From Chania multitudinisentens RB-25 (lineage in GTDB: Bacteria; Pseudomonadota; Gammaproteobacteria; Enterobacterales; Enterobacteriaceae): a DNA stretch of 64,000 nucleotides. The position numbers and the translations under genes are program-made. How positions within the stretch are numbered: position 1 is the stretch's first letter; every line of letters begins with the position of its first letter. The notes beneath the pieces are model-generated. The model was not told the origin of the DNA. It searched no databases and saw only the letters and a program-made list of their open reading frames with translations. Below are positions 1 through 8,918 of this stretch, one piece after another. The stretch is taken from assembly GCF_000520015.2 (NCBI RefSeq), contig NZ_CP007044.2, forward strand, positions 3,348,001 to 3,412,000, in the 5' to 3' direction.

Positions 1-300
1 ATTGAACCGGTGAGAACGTTTGTTGTAGATGCCTGTCTTGTCAGCCATTTGCACGAAGTTGCCATTTGTTTGACCGGGCTTTACGGTAATGACGATCATC
101 AGTTTTGGAGAATTATCGGTGAAGAACTTGACCGTACCTTTAGTGAATTACGTTCTCGCCTTGAGGATGAATTCTGGTTGAAGGAACGGGAGTATTTTAT
201 GAGCCAGCCTTGGTTCACACGTTCCTTGATGAGAATGCATTTACAGCAATATTCAGATTACCGCGTACAGCACGGATTGAAGAATCCGCTACAGGCTTGA
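1..300 (+). CDS. NIS siderophore synthetase (IucA/IucC family), C-terminal fragment
   Basis: The reading frame is open from the first base of the window, so this is the 3' end of a gene that begins upstream. The visible ~99 residues look like the end of an IucA/IucC-family synthetase: a helical stretch with SHLHEVAICL, then a WF-x-RSLMRMHL segment and a closing NPLQA, which correspond to the FhuF-like C-terminal domain of these enzymes (family resemblance recalled, not searched). NIS synthetases join citrate or a similar carboxylate to amines with ATP to build hydroxycarboxylate siderophores in the cytoplasm. It is followed after 26 bases by a TonB receptor gene on the same strand, then by Dap-synthesis-like genes, so it probably belongs to a staphyloferrin B-like pathway. 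The ATP-binding part lies outside the window, so catalytic residues cannot be checked. Confidence 0.72.
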   Translation: MEPVRTFVVDACLVSHLHEVAICLTGLYGNDDHQFWRIIGEELDRTFSELRSRLEDEFWLKEREYFMSQPWFTRSLMRMHLQQYSDYRVQHGLKNPLQA

Positions 301-326
301 AGATCAGGAGCCTTGGGAATAATAAA

Positions 327-2456
327 ATGATGATAGCTCGTCGAAGTAAAGTCGTTTTACTGCGCCACGTTGTAACATTTATTTTTGCAACCAGCGTTAC
401 ATTGGGAACGGTTATCGCTGAGGATACCATTGTAGTGAACGCGGATGACGCTAACACGATTGATAATGGTAAGATTATTAAACGAGCCAATATAGGTTTG
501 TTGGGTAATAAAAACACGTTGAATACGCCTTTTAGCGTAAATGGATATACCTCTAAATTTATAGAGGCTCACCCGTTTAAAACGCTTGGCGATATTATTC
601 AGAATGATGCATCAATCCGTATTACCAGTCCTGCGGGAGGTATTCTGGATTCATTGATGATCAGAGGATTTCCCATCGGCGAAGGTAATATCGGCGAAAT
701 TCTCCTGAATGGGGTATACGGCGTTGCGCCTAATTATCAATTGCTGCCTCAATATATTGATCGAGTCGAAGTGCTAAAAGGGCCTGGTGCCGGGTTGTAT
801 GGTATGTCACCTAACGGTGGCATCGGTGGCGTTGTCAATGTCGTGACTAAACAAGCGGTAGCACGGAATATCACCAAAATGACAACAACATGGGAGTCAG
901 ATAGCCAGTTTGGCCAATATATAGATGTTGGCCGATTATGGGTTAATCCTGACGGCGAAATGTGGGGAGTGAGATTCAATGGTGGTGGCAGTGGGGGGGA
1001 TTTACGGCAAGATAATTCCGGTAAAAACGCGACATTTGGAGCACTCGCACTTGATTATGCACAAGGGCAATTGCGTACCTCTCTGGATTTATTGGATCAG
1101 TATCAGCACGTCAAATCACCAAATCGGCCTTTCTTGGCTTCATCGGGCATTAATATACCGTTAGCGCCCGATGGGAAAAAAAATATTGCTCAAAGAGGCA
1201 TGTGGTGGAATACACGTGATCAAGGAGCTCTATTTCACGCTGAATACGATATTAATGACAACGTGACGTTATTCGCCAAGGCTGGCGGCGGGCGAACGCG
1301 AGTGTCGCGCGTGTCAGAACAAACTCCAACTATTTTTAACGTGCAGGGAGATGTCGTCTCAACGCTCACCAATTACCGTTTTAACGTTAACCGTTACACG
1401 CTTGAGGCTGGAGCAAGGGGGTCTCTAACCACAGGTTCAGTAGAGCATCAACTGGCGCTGCAAACCAGTGTCTACCATGATCGATTGGCCGTCGGAAGTA
1501 GAATAGGACAGACGGTTTACTCCAATATCTATTCTCCGCGAGCAGAAGAGGTGGTTAAACCATCGGCACCCTCCCAAATTCCTAAAGCCTCTTCAAGTCA
1601 GTTGAGTAGCGTGGCATTGGCGGATACGCTCAGCGTTTTAGATGGCCGCCTCGATATCATCCCGGGGGCGCGTTTCCAGCGCGTTCGCTCAGATAATTTT
1701 TCTTCTAACGGCAACCGTTCCTCTACTTACGCTGAATCCGCATTTACGCCAATGCTGGGGCTGCTCTATCGCCTGCGGCAACCTGTATCTCTGTATGCCA
1801 ACTATATCGAGGGTCTCAGTAAGGGCGATATCGCTCCAGAAACGGCTGAAAATGCGGGCCAGGTTATGCGCCCTTATCGTTCCCGCCAATACGAAGTAGG
1901 GGCCAAGTATGATGCGCATGGCGTGTTGGGTACGCTGTCATTGTTTCAGATCGACCGCCCAAGCGGTGCTGTCGATGGCAATAATCTCTATAGCGTCAAC
2001 AGTGAGCAAAGAAATCGGGGTATAGAACTTAGCCTATCAGGTGATCCCGTTGATGGCCTCAACATACTGGGGAGCCTCTCACTGATTGATGCTGAACTGA
2101 CACGCTCTCCAAATTCTGAGGTTCGTGGGAATAGACCTGTCGGCGTAGCCCCTATGCAGGCAAACGTCGGGGTAACTTATACATTGCCGCTGCTGAAAGG
2201 CCTCTCGGTTAATAGCCAGATTAACTACAGCGGTAAACAGTATGTTAACCAAACTAACACGCAGTCTATTGGTTCGTGGACAACGGTTGATATGGGCGCG
2301 GCATATAAAACCCGTATTTACGGTATTTCAAATACCTTCCGTTTTGATGTGCGCAACGTGTTTGATCGTCACTATTGGGCTGGTGCTTCTTCATATAGCA
2401 CGATCGCTCAGGGTGCCCCACGGAGTTTCTTTGCCTCGGTAACGGTAGATTTTTAA
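327..2456 (+). CDS. TonB-dependent siderophore receptor
   Basis: Outer-membrane beta-barrel receptor of about 709 residues, normal for the family, presumably importing the ferric form of the siderophore made by this locus. Residues 1-31 form a signal peptide (basic MMIARRSK, hydrophobic core, VIAED cleavage region). A TonB-box-like DTIVVNA follows directly, then a plug domain with the typical RVEVLKGPGAGLYG and GGVVNVVTK segments (about 130-195), then the barrel. It ends in a beta-strand with terminal phenylalanine (VTVDF), as outer-membrane proteins do. The start at 327 is chosen because the signal peptide begins there; 330 is an equally possible ATG. A longer open frame reaches back to 210 but would bury the signal sequence and overlap the synthetase gene. 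The decarboxylase gene starts 9 bases downstream, so the two are probably co-transcribed. Confidence 0.93.
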   Translation: MMIARRSKVVLLRHVVTFIFATSVTLGTVIAEDTIVVNADDANTIDNGKIIKRANIGLLGNKNTLNTPFSVNGYTSKFIEAHPFKTLGDIIQNDASIRITSPAGGILDSLMIRGFPIGEGNIGEILLNGVYGVAPNYQLLPQYIDRVEVLKGPGAGLYGMSPNGGIGGVVNVVTKQAVARNITKMTTTWESDSQFGQYIDVGRLWVNPDGEMWGVRFNGGGSGGDLRQDNSGKNATFGALALDYAQGQLRTSLDLLDQYQHVKSPNRPFLASSGINIPLAPDGKKNIAQRGMWWNTRDQGALFHAEYDINDNVTLFAKAGGGRTRVSRVSEQTPTIFNVQGDVVSTLTNYRFNVNRYTLEAGARGSLTTGSVEHQLALQTSVYHDRLAVGSRIGQTVYSNIYSPRAEEVVKPSAPSQIPKASSSQLSSVALADTLSVLDGRLDIIPGARFQRVRSDNFSSNGNRSSTYAESAFTPMLGLLYRLRQPVSLYANYIEGLSKGDIAPETAENAGQVMRPYRSRQYEVGAKYDAHGVLGTLSLFQIDRPSGAVDGNNLYSVNSEQRNRGIELSLSGDPVDGLNILGSLSLIDAELTRSPNSEVRGNRPVGVAPMQANVGVTYTLPLLKGLSVNSQINYSGKQYVNQTNTQSIGSWTTVDMGAAYKTRIYGISNTFRFDVRNVFDRHYWAGASSYSTIAQGAPRSFFASVTVDF

Positions 2457-2465
2457 GAGGAAACT

Positions 2466-3869
2466 ATGAGCTCATTACTTAATGTAGATCGCCAGCATAA
2501 CACCTCATGGCAGTTAAACGTTGCCAGAGATTTATCACCTTATTTGGACCCATTGATTTTGGATTGGCTATGTCGGTCACCAGAAACTTTGGTACGCCTG
2601 ACAGAAATGTATGGTTCACCACTCAATATTGTTTGGCCGCACACGGTGGCACCTAATCTGCAAGCGATGGCTGCGGTAACTGCGAGTTTTGGGGTTGAAA
2701 CCCGATTTTACTATGGCGTAAAAGTAAACAAATCACAGGCTTTATTACGGGCTGCGGTATTAGCCGGTGCCGGTGCAGACGTTTCCAGTATTCAGGAATT
2801 ACGGGATGCCTTACGTGCCGGGTGCCGGGGAGCTGATTTGTGCGCAACCGGCCCAGCGAAAACGCGTGATTTTTTACAGGAATTGATTCTTCAAGATGCC
2901 CAGATTGTTGTGGATTCCCCCCAGGAATTACAGGAGGTTATTGAATTAGCGCGTAACTGGAAGCGAAACTCCACCAGGGTGAGGATATTACTGCGTCTAC
3001 GCCCTGATGCCAGCCGTTCTAGCCGTTTTGGTATGCCCAGCGATGAGATTATTAAGGTACTTCCAGCTGTGGCGTCCTGTAAACAGGTTACTCTTGTTGG
3101 TTTCCACTTCCATCTGAACGGTTATGCGCCTGAACCCAGGGTAAACGCATTTTTTGATACATTGCCGCTTTTTACCTACGCCAGAAGCCTTGGTTTAGCG
3201 CCGAATATTATTGATATTGGCGGTGGTTTGCCCGTGCAGTACGTTGAAAGCGAGAGTTATCAGCGCTGGTTTTCGTCACAGAGTTCAAACGATTACCGAA
3301 CAGGTTTAGTGCCTTCATCCTTTTACCCTTATGGCGGTGAATTGAATGCCGCACGATGGCTGAAGCAATTTCTTGCAGGGCAGGATCCCCAAGGTAAAAC
3401 GGTATCTTCTTGGCTACACAGCGAAGGATTAACGCTTTGTGCCGAACCAGGCAGAAGCCTGGTCAACCAAGGGGCAATCAGTATATTTCGGGTGTGCCGA
3501 GTCGCCCCAGAAACGGATAAATATTCAGTGATATTTGTGGAGGGTAGCAGTTTTAGCGCCTGTGAAACGTGGTTCAATTCAGAGTTTTTGATAGACCCAC
3601 TTCATCTGGCACCTGTCAATAAGGGGGAGCAATTTGCTTCGGGCAAGGCATGGATCGCCGGGCATAGCTGCCTGGATGAAGATGTCATTACTAACCGCCT
3701 TGTGTATTTCCGGCGCTTACCGCAACCAGACGATCTGTTGATATTTACTAATACAGCTGGCTATCAGATGGATTTGCTGGAGAACCGTTTTCATCGCCAT
3801 CCAACCCCAACACGCTTAACCGCATTATTGAACACCAGCCATAACCTGACTTTTTCCATCGACAAGTAA
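2466..3869 (+). CDS. PLP-dependent decarboxylase, SbnH/LysA-like (fold type III)
   Basis: Group IV amino-acid decarboxylase (alanine-racemase fold plus C-terminal beta domain), 467 residues. Visible signatures: YYGVKVNKS with the PLP lysine near residue 80, GADVSS, HFHLNG (about 215-220), the phosphate-binding IDIGGGLP (about 243-250) and EPGRS (about 325). Near the C-terminus, AGHSCLDEDVI takes the place of the CESGD-type active-site motif of diaminopimelate decarboxylase. Within a siderophore locus this points to the SbnH type, which decarboxylates a Dap-citrate intermediate, rather than to lysine synthesis. The unusual LDED sequence could mark a changed substrate. A good ribosome site (AGAGGAAA) precedes ATG 2466. 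The next gene starts 11 bases downstream. Confidence 0.86.
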   Translation: MSSLLNVDRQHNTSWQLNVARDLSPYLDPLILDWLCRSPETLVRLTEMYGSPLNIVWPHTVAPNLQAMAAVTASFGVETRFYYGVKVNKSQALLRAAVLAGAGADVSSIQELRDALRAGCRGADLCATGPAKTRDFLQELILQDAQIVVDSPQELQEVIELARNWKRNSTRVRILLRLRPDASRSSRFGMPSDEIIKVLPAVASCKQVTLVGFHFHLNGYAPEPRVNAFFDTLPLFTYARSLGLAPNIIDIGGGLPVQYVESESYQRWFSSQSSNDYRTGLVPSSFYPYGGELNAARWLKQFLAGQDPQGKTVSSWLHSEGLTLCAEPGRSLVNQGAISIFRVCRVAPETDKYSVIFVEGSSFSACETWFNSEFLIDPLHLAPVNKGEQFASGKAWIAGHSCLDEDVITNRLVYFRRLPQPDDLLIFTNTAGYQMDLLENRFHRHPTPTRLTALLNTSHNLTFSIDK

Positions 3870-3880
3870 GGACGTGTTAA

Positions 3881-4894
3881 ATGATTTTCAGCAAAGTGAC
3901 TGATTTAATCGGCAATACTCCTGTAATGCAGTTGCCATTAATGCAAGTAGATTCCCGGCTATATATAAAAGTCGAAAAAAATAATCCTGGTGGCAGCATG
4001 AAAGATCGCATGGCCAGAAATATGATTATTGCCGCATTAAGATCCGGCCGCATTCAATCGGGTGGAACAATAATAGAGTCGTCATCGGGAAATACAGGGA
4101 TCGGGCTGGCTCTTGCTGCTATTGAATTTGGGCTCAGATTTATTGCAGTTGTTGATCACCATGCAGCCCAGGACAAGATTGCCATCATGCGTGCACTAGG
4201 CGCTGAAATTCGCTATGTCAAAGGAGATTATGGCGAGAACGAGGTCGCAGTTGTTGAACGCCAACGTATGGCTGCTGAAATTGCCAGCGAAATCCCCGGT
4301 GCCATATTTATGAATCAATCTGACAATGTTGCGAATGCAGGAGGTTATGCCGAGTTGGTTCGCGAATTTGTTAATCAGATTGGCCGAATCGACGCTTGGG
4401 TCGGTTGTGTGGGGACAGGGGGATCGATGACGGGGATATCGCATGGGTTAAAAGTTCATAATCCCGATACTGTCACTGTCGCAGTTGAACCCGAAGGTTC
4501 TATCGTTTTTGGCAAACCGGGTAAACCTTATTACCAGTCAGGCACAGGAACGCCAGAAGGTGATACCGTTGGGTTGGTGCTGGATTACAGCTGCATCGAT
4601 TATGGGGAGCAGGTTTCAGATACCTGTGCCTTTGAAACGGCTCGCTATCTGGCCCGCCGTTTTGGACTCTTGGTCGGTGGTTCGACCGGAGGTGCAATAT
4701 ATAAGGCGCTCGAATTTATCAATAAGGGAACTATTCGGGGTAATGTTGCACTGGTCGTTGCCGATGGCGGTGAAAAATACCTGCACACCATTTTCAATGA
4801 AACCTGGTTGCAGGAGCGCAACCTGATATCTCCAGAAATTTGGCAACAGCTTGACGGTTGGTTCGCCCCCGCAGCAGGCGTGGAGGTTCAGTGA
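3881..4894 (+). CDS. SbnA-like PLP synthase (cysteine synthase fold)
   Basis: Fold type II PLP enzyme of 337 residues. The N-terminus has the LIGNTPV motif. NPGGSMKDR near residues 36-44 carries the PLP lysine, SSSGNTG (about 68-74) binds the cofactor and substrate carboxylate, and VGTGGSMTG (about 177-185) holds the PLP phosphate. In staphyloferrin B synthesis, SbnA condenses O-phospho-L-serine with L-glutamate to N-(1-amino-1-carboxy-2-ethyl)-glutamate, the precursor of 2,3-diaminopropionate. Lying between an SbnH-like decarboxylase and an opine dehydrogenase, this function is much more likely than cysteine synthesis, but it is inferred from context. The stop codon overlaps the start of the next gene (TGATG), which suggests translational coupling. 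Confidence 0.86.
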   Translation: MIFSKVTDLIGNTPVMQLPLMQVDSRLYIKVEKNNPGGSMKDRMARNMIIAALRSGRIQSGGTIIESSSGNTGIGLALAAIEFGLRFIAVVDHHAAQDKIAIMRALGAEIRYVKGDYGENEVAVVERQRMAAEIASEIPGAIFMNQSDNVANAGGYAELVREFVNQIGRIDAWVGCVGTGGSMTGISHGLKVHNPDTVTVAVEPEGSIVFGKPGKPYYQSGTGTPEGDTVGLVLDYSCIDYGEQVSDTCAFETARYLARRFGLLVGGSTGGAIYKALEFINKGTIRGNVALVVADGGEKYLHTIFNETWLQERNLISPEIWQQLDGWFAPAAGVEVQ

Positions 4895-6063
4895 TGGTTG
4901 CAGCGCAAAAACTGAAAGTGACAATCTGCGGTGCTGGCCGTACTGGCCATCTTGCGGCCGTTTTGTTCAGCCAGAAATCGGATATCGAAGTCACGCTTCT
5001 CAGCAGTCAACATGTCATGCCCGCGTCATATCAAAAAAATGGCGCTCAAATACGCGCATTCTTGCCCGATGGGGCAGTATTAGCAGCCAGTCCTTGTTGT
5101 GTAACGGCGTGTCCCTATGAAGCCTGTAGTGATGCGGATGTGGTGATCATTACCGTTCCGTCTCATGCACGCGACGGCGTATTAAAACGTATTCAGCCAG
5201 CGCTTCCTCGTAATAAACCGGTTTTTGTCGGGGCGATCCCTGGATTTGGTGGTTTTGACTGGTTGGCAGAAGACCTGCTAGGGGCGCTCTCCAATGTCGT
5301 ATTGTGGGGTATGAAAGATGTCCCCCATATTGCTTTTGATCTTACCCTTGGAGAAAGTGTCAGGCTTGGTGGGGCCAAATCTCATCTTTATGTGGCGTTG
5401 CACCGTAGGGAAACGCCAGCAATGGCGGGTATCCTGCTCAATTATCTGAGCCGACTCTATGATTCGCCATTGATGTTGCTTGAGGACTATCTTGAGATCA
5501 CGCTGACTCCTGGGAACCCAATCATGCATGGCTCCGTTATTTACGGCCTGATTGGGCCTTGGGGGCAATGGCATCATCATCCTTTCAACCATGTCCCCTG
5601 TTGGTGGAACGATTGCCCTGAACTGGGGGCATACTTCCTTGCCCGCTGCGATGCGGAAAATCAGGCTTTATGCAAGGCGGCAGAGGCAGTGCTTGAGATT
5701 GATCTCAGCTCTGTACAACCGTTACAACAGGAAATCATGGATGCCTATGGTGACCTAATCGCCAACCCGCGTACGTTGCTCAGTGTTCTCAGAACCAATC
5801 AGGCTTATGCGGGGATCCCGCTTCCCCTCATTCGGGCAGAGAATAGCGAAGGGTATGTTTTTGATCGGCGCCACCGGGTTTTTCAGGAGGACATTGCATT
5901 CGGGCTGGGGCTTTTGGTCGCTATCGGAGAAAGACTCAAGGTGCCAGTACCCTGTATGAAAGAAATTTATCTCTGGTGCAGTCAGTTCATGGGAGAGGTA
6001 GCTCCCCATGTCCCTCTGCCTGTTACCTGGCCAGAAATTAAGGTGGCACAGGAATGCGGGTAA
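4894..6063 (+). CDS. Opine/octopine dehydrogenase family protein
   Basis: NAD(P)-dependent dehydrogenase of 389 residues. An N-terminal Rossmann fold has ICGAGRTGHLAA near residues 10-21. The C-terminal octopine-dehydrogenase domain contains TPGNPIMHG (about 208-216), whose Asn and His match the NxxxH catalytic pair of opine dehydrogenases, and a FQEDIAFGLG segment near residue 335 typical of the family. The start at ATG 4894 is preceded by TGGAGG and overlaps the preceding stop; the frame is open further upstream but without a better start. Opine dehydrogenases interconvert an opine with an amino acid plus a 2-keto acid. The SbnA product is chemically an opine-like secondary amine. The enzyme could therefore cleave it to Dap and 2-oxoglutarate, the job of the unrelated SbnB (inference). 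It could also make an opine end product. Confidence 0.85.
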   Translation: MVAAQKLKVTICGAGRTGHLAAVLFSQKSDIEVTLLSSQHVMPASYQKNGAQIRAFLPDGAVLAASPCCVTACPYEACSDADVVIITVPSHARDGVLKRIQPALPRNKPVFVGAIPGFGGFDWLAEDLLGALSNVVLWGMKDVPHIAFDLTLGESVRLGGAKSHLYVALHRRETPAMAGILLNYLSRLYDSPLMLLEDYLEITLTPGNPIMHGSVIYGLIGPWGQWHHHPFNHVPCWWNDCPELGAYFLARCDAENQALCKAAEAVLEIDLSSVQPLQQEIMDAYGDLIANPRTLLSVLRTNQAYAGIPLPLIRAENSEGYVFDRRHRVFQEDIAFGLGLLVAIGERLKVPVPCMKEIYLWCSQFMGEVAPHVPLPVTWPEIKVAQECG

Positions 6064-7274
6064 CTGGCAGCGTTATGTTTATTGTCCAATTTCTGTTCAT
6101 TGTGCAGTTACTCTCCATGGGAGCCATGGAGATGAGCGGCCCATTCTGGCCGCTACATCTGGCAAACATGACGTCGAGTGAACTGCTGAGTATTGCAGGT
6201 ACGGGGGTGTATATCGCCCCAATGCTTGGAATTATGCTGACAAGCACATTCTGGGGGCGAATTGGCGACAGAACGGGTAATAAAACTATGATGCTCCGGG
6301 CACTAGCGGGCCTGTCATTGACTCAGCTAGGGCTCGCTTTCGCCAACGATATCTGGCTGGTACTGCTCCTGCGTTTTATACAGGGAACTTGCGCAGGTTA
6401 TATTGCGCCAGCACAGGCCTATGGTATTGCCATGGTGCCGCCATCACAGCGCACGCGTTTATTCGCTTGGTTGCAGGTTTCCACCAACGCGGGGTCGCTG
6501 GCTGGGGCCGTTGCCGGGGGAGCGATTCTCGACCTGCTGAGTTTTTTCTGGATTAACCTGAGTGCATCCATCATTTGCGCTTTATGCGCGCTTCTGGTCG
6601 CATTCATCTTACCCGATGATGCTCCTCTTAAAAAAGTAACGGGGGCTATTGCTGTGCCGGGGGAAAACCACGAATCGCACACGGGAAGGGGCGGTGTGGT
6701 GAGTGGTTTGTTGCTGATTCTGGGGCTTTTATTGATGAGCAGGATGGTGACACAAACCCCATTCTCGCTTTATGTCACCCGCCTCCTTGATGCCCACAAC
6801 TGGTTAACTGGGTTGGCATATGGCTTACAGGCTACAGGTGTAATCGTTTCTGCCACTCTCTGGGCACGGTGGTTCGAATCCCACAGCATGAAAGGTACGC
6901 TTAACCGCATGCTCGGTGTGATCGCCGGATGTTTTCTTCTGACGTTATTACTGGCGTCGGTACGTGAAACCGGAATGTTTATCGGGCTCTATTTTTTATG
7001 GGGCATATTACTGGGTGCGACAACGCCCGTACTCACCGCGCTAATATCCCGCATGTCTGGCGAAGGGAGACAAAGCTATATTCTGGGGCTGATACAAAGC
7101 GTAAGCCAATTCGCCTCTATTATTGGCATCGCATTGGGTGGCGTAGTGCTGCTTTGGCCTGGCTTGCCTGCATTGTTTATTTCCGTCGCGGTAATGTACC
7201 TCATCACCTTTGTTGTCACGTGGAAGGTAGGTCATTCATCAACGGAATCAAGTAAATCTATAAGGTACGGGTAA
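6054..7274 (+). CDS. MFS transporter, probable siderophore exporter
   Basis: Major facilitator superfamily protein of 406 residues with about 12 hydrophobic segments. GRIGDRTGNK near residues 65-74 is the loop 2-3 motif of the superfamily. The N-terminal FIVQFLFIVQLLSMGAMEMSGPFWP segment resembles exporters found in NIS siderophore loci such as SbnD and PvsC. Its place after the biosynthetic genes supports export of the siderophore across the inner membrane. The start at ATG 6054 overlaps the end of the dehydrogenase gene by 10 bases, with GGTGG upstream; a second in-frame ATG at 6075 is possible. Its TAA overlaps the ATG of the binding-protein gene. Confidence 0.88.
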   Translation: MRVTGSVMFIVQFLFIVQLLSMGAMEMSGPFWPLHLANMTSSELLSIAGTGVYIAPMLGIMLTSTFWGRIGDRTGNKTMMLRALAGLSLTQLGLAFANDIWLVLLLRFIQGTCAGYIAPAQAYGIAMVPPSQRTRLFAWLQVSTNAGSLAGAVAGGAILDLLSFFWINLSASIICALCALLVAFILPDDAPLKKVTGAIAVPGENHESHTGRGGVVSGLLLILGLLLMSRMVTQTPFSLYVTRLLDAHNWLTGLAYGLQATGVIVSATLWARWFESHSMKGTLNRMLGVIAGCFLLTLLLASVRETGMFIGLYFLWGILLGATTPVLTALISRMSGEGRQSYILGLIQSVSQFASIIGIALGGVVLLWPGLPALFISVAVMYLITFVVTWKVGHSSTESSKSIRYG

Positions 7275-8434
7275 TGAAGCTAAGATTTTTATTTTTCGCA
7301 ATGCTGTTAATGGCTACGGCGGTACCGGCTGCGCAGATTAGCACAACGGTAACGGATCTTTTAGGAAGGAATGTGGTGGTAAAGCTCCCGGTACAACGAG
7401 TCATTCTGGGCGAAGGCCGGCAGCTGTACCTTGTCGCGATGCTTGATAGAGAAAACCCCGCTCAGCATCTGGTGGCATGGCGGCGTGATCTAATTCAGTC
7501 AGATCCTGCTACTTGGCAGCAGTATCGTGAGCGTTTCCCTCAATTAGAGAAAATACCGACGTTTGGCGGTAGCGAACAGGGGACATTTGATATTGAGCAG
7601 GCTATCAATCTCAAACCTGACATTATTATTATGAATATGGATGCACGTAATGCGCTCGTTGACTCGGGATATGAAACCATACTCGCTAAGGCGGGGATCC
7701 CGATTGTTTATGTCGATTTTCGTTACGACCCTACCAGGAATATTCCGCCAACGGTGAAACTGTTTGGCAAGCTGTTTGGCAAAATGGATCGCGCCAATGC
7801 CTATCTTCAATTCCGCGATGCTGAACTTAAACGTGTGGTTTCACGAGTGGCTGTTCTGCAAGGCCCTTTGCCAAGGGTATTTCTGGAACGTCTGGGAGGA
7901 TATTCTGACGAATGTTGTATGACATTTGGTAAAGGGAGTTTTGGTCGTTTTGTTACACTGGCTGGTGGGAATAATATCGCCGCCGATCTTGCTCCTGGGA
8001 CATTTTTCACGCTCAACCCTGAGCAGATAGTGTCAGCCAACCCCGATATAGTGATCCTGACCAGCGGTAATTTCAAAACGCTTGTTCCAGGTGGGCGCTG
8101 GATACCCCTTGGCCCAGGGGCTGATATGCAAGAAGCTCGTCGCAAGCTTGTTTGGTTTACTACTCGCCCGGCTTATGCAAATAGCCCCGCTCGGCGCAAT
8201 GGTGAATTCTCTGCTATATGGCATCAATTCTACAATAGTCCTTATGATGTGATTGCCATTCAGCAATTGGCAAAGTGGATTCATCCTGAACTGTTCAGCG
8301 ATCTGGAGCCCGATGACACATTTCGCCGTCTTCATCGTGATTTCCTTCCCGTACCTTACCAATCCGGATATATGGTCAGTCTGAAAACAGGGGAGGCCAA
8401 GCATGATACTTTGCCTAGAGCAACTTTGCGCTGA
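7274..8434 (+). CDS. Periplasmic siderophore-binding protein (ABC uptake)
   Basis: Cluster-of-metal/siderophore binding protein (BtuF/FepB-like fold), 386 residues. A signal peptide (MKLRFLFFAMLLMATAVPAAQ) is followed by VTDLLGRNVVVKLPVQRVI, the usual first strand of the family. INLKPDIIIMN (about 111-121) and VSANPDIVILTSG (about 253-265) are the two 'if not here, where' strands typical of these proteins. It would collect the ferric siderophore in the periplasm and pass it to an ABC permease. No permease or ATPase gene lies in the window, so it must work with partners encoded elsewhere or upstream. The start overlaps the MFS stop codon (TAATG). It is about 40 residues longer than typical members at the C-terminus. 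Confidence 0.87.
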   Translation: MKLRFLFFAMLLMATAVPAAQISTTVTDLLGRNVVVKLPVQRVILGEGRQLYLVAMLDRENPAQHLVAWRRDLIQSDPATWQQYRERFPQLEKIPTFGGSEQGTFDIEQAINLKPDIIIMNMDARNALVDSGYETILAKAGIPIVYVDFRYDPTRNIPPTVKLFGKLFGKMDRANAYLQFRDAELKRVVSRVAVLQGPLPRVFLERLGGYSDECCMTFGKGSFGRFVTLAGGNNIAADLAPGTFFTLNPEQIVSANPDIVILTSGNFKTLVPGGRWIPLGPGADMQEARRKLVWFTTRPAYANSPARRNGEFSAIWHQFYNSPYDVIAIQQLAKWIHPELFSDLEPDDTFRRLHRDFLPVPYQSGYMVSLKTGEAKHDTLPRATLR

Positions 8435-8495
8435 TACACCTGATACTTTTCTCTGAATGGATGACGAATCAAGCTCAATGATAGAACCCGTATGA

Positions 8496-8911
8496 CTTGA
8501 GAGTGAGAAACACTCTTGTAGTTATAAGGGGCTCCGACGTATCGAATATTGCAGAGCGCCTGGGGTTGAGTGTGGTAGCTTCATATGGATTGTCATTAAA
8601 ATATTACTCAACGGGTTCTTTATCTCGGAAAGCGCCTTCGCACGGGTTTAGAAAGTATTCCTCAGATTCAATTACAGGGTCACGGCGAATGTGTATCTGG
8701 GATTATCGCTCCGATGTGACGTCAGAACGCGTTCAGGAATATCTTGCCAATTATCCAAAACGTATAAATGTTTCCTGTTCGAGATTTAATTCAACATTTA
8801 CTGATATGCCAAGTCGGGGTCTACAAGGTCGTAGTCAGAACTTCTATTCACGCTAACAACAGTGAGAAAGAGATCGATATTCTACTTAATGTGCTTGAAA
8901 ATATCAGATGA
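8496..8911 (+). pseudogene. Decayed C-terminal part of a class V aminotransferase-fold enzyme
   Basis: No intact gene fits here, but frame pieces line up with the small domain of class V PLP enzymes (cysteine desulfurase/isopenicillin-N-epimerase type). The frame from 8497 reads ...NYPKRINVSCSRFNSTFTDM-SRGLQ and then runs off. The frame ending at 8909-8911 reads VVVRTSIHANNSEKEIDILL. Removing one G from the AAGG run near 8826-8829 joins them into RGLQ-VVVRTSIHANNSEKEID, which closely resembles the 'RASVHYYNTEEEID' ending of the family. Further upstream, another frame has YKGLRRIEYC, like the helix before that domain, so there is more than one frameshift. The large PLP-binding domain is missing. 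It is interpreted as a remnant left between the binding-protein gene and the SbnI-like gene. The family match is from memory. Confidence 0.6.
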
Positions 8912-8918
8912 GGTAAAT

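Noticed and set aside
210..326. N-terminal extension of the TonB receptor frame.
   Set aside because: It overlaps the synthetase gene and would place 39 unrelated residues before a clear signal peptide.
3881..4894. Annotation as ordinary cysteine synthase.
   Set aside because: The fold is the same, but the siderophore context with SbnH-like, opine dehydrogenase and SbnI-like genes favours the SbnA role.
8497..8856. Apparent 119-codon TTG-start gene.
   Set aside because: It matches only part of a class V aminotransferase end and continues in another frame, so it is treated as a pseudogene fragment.
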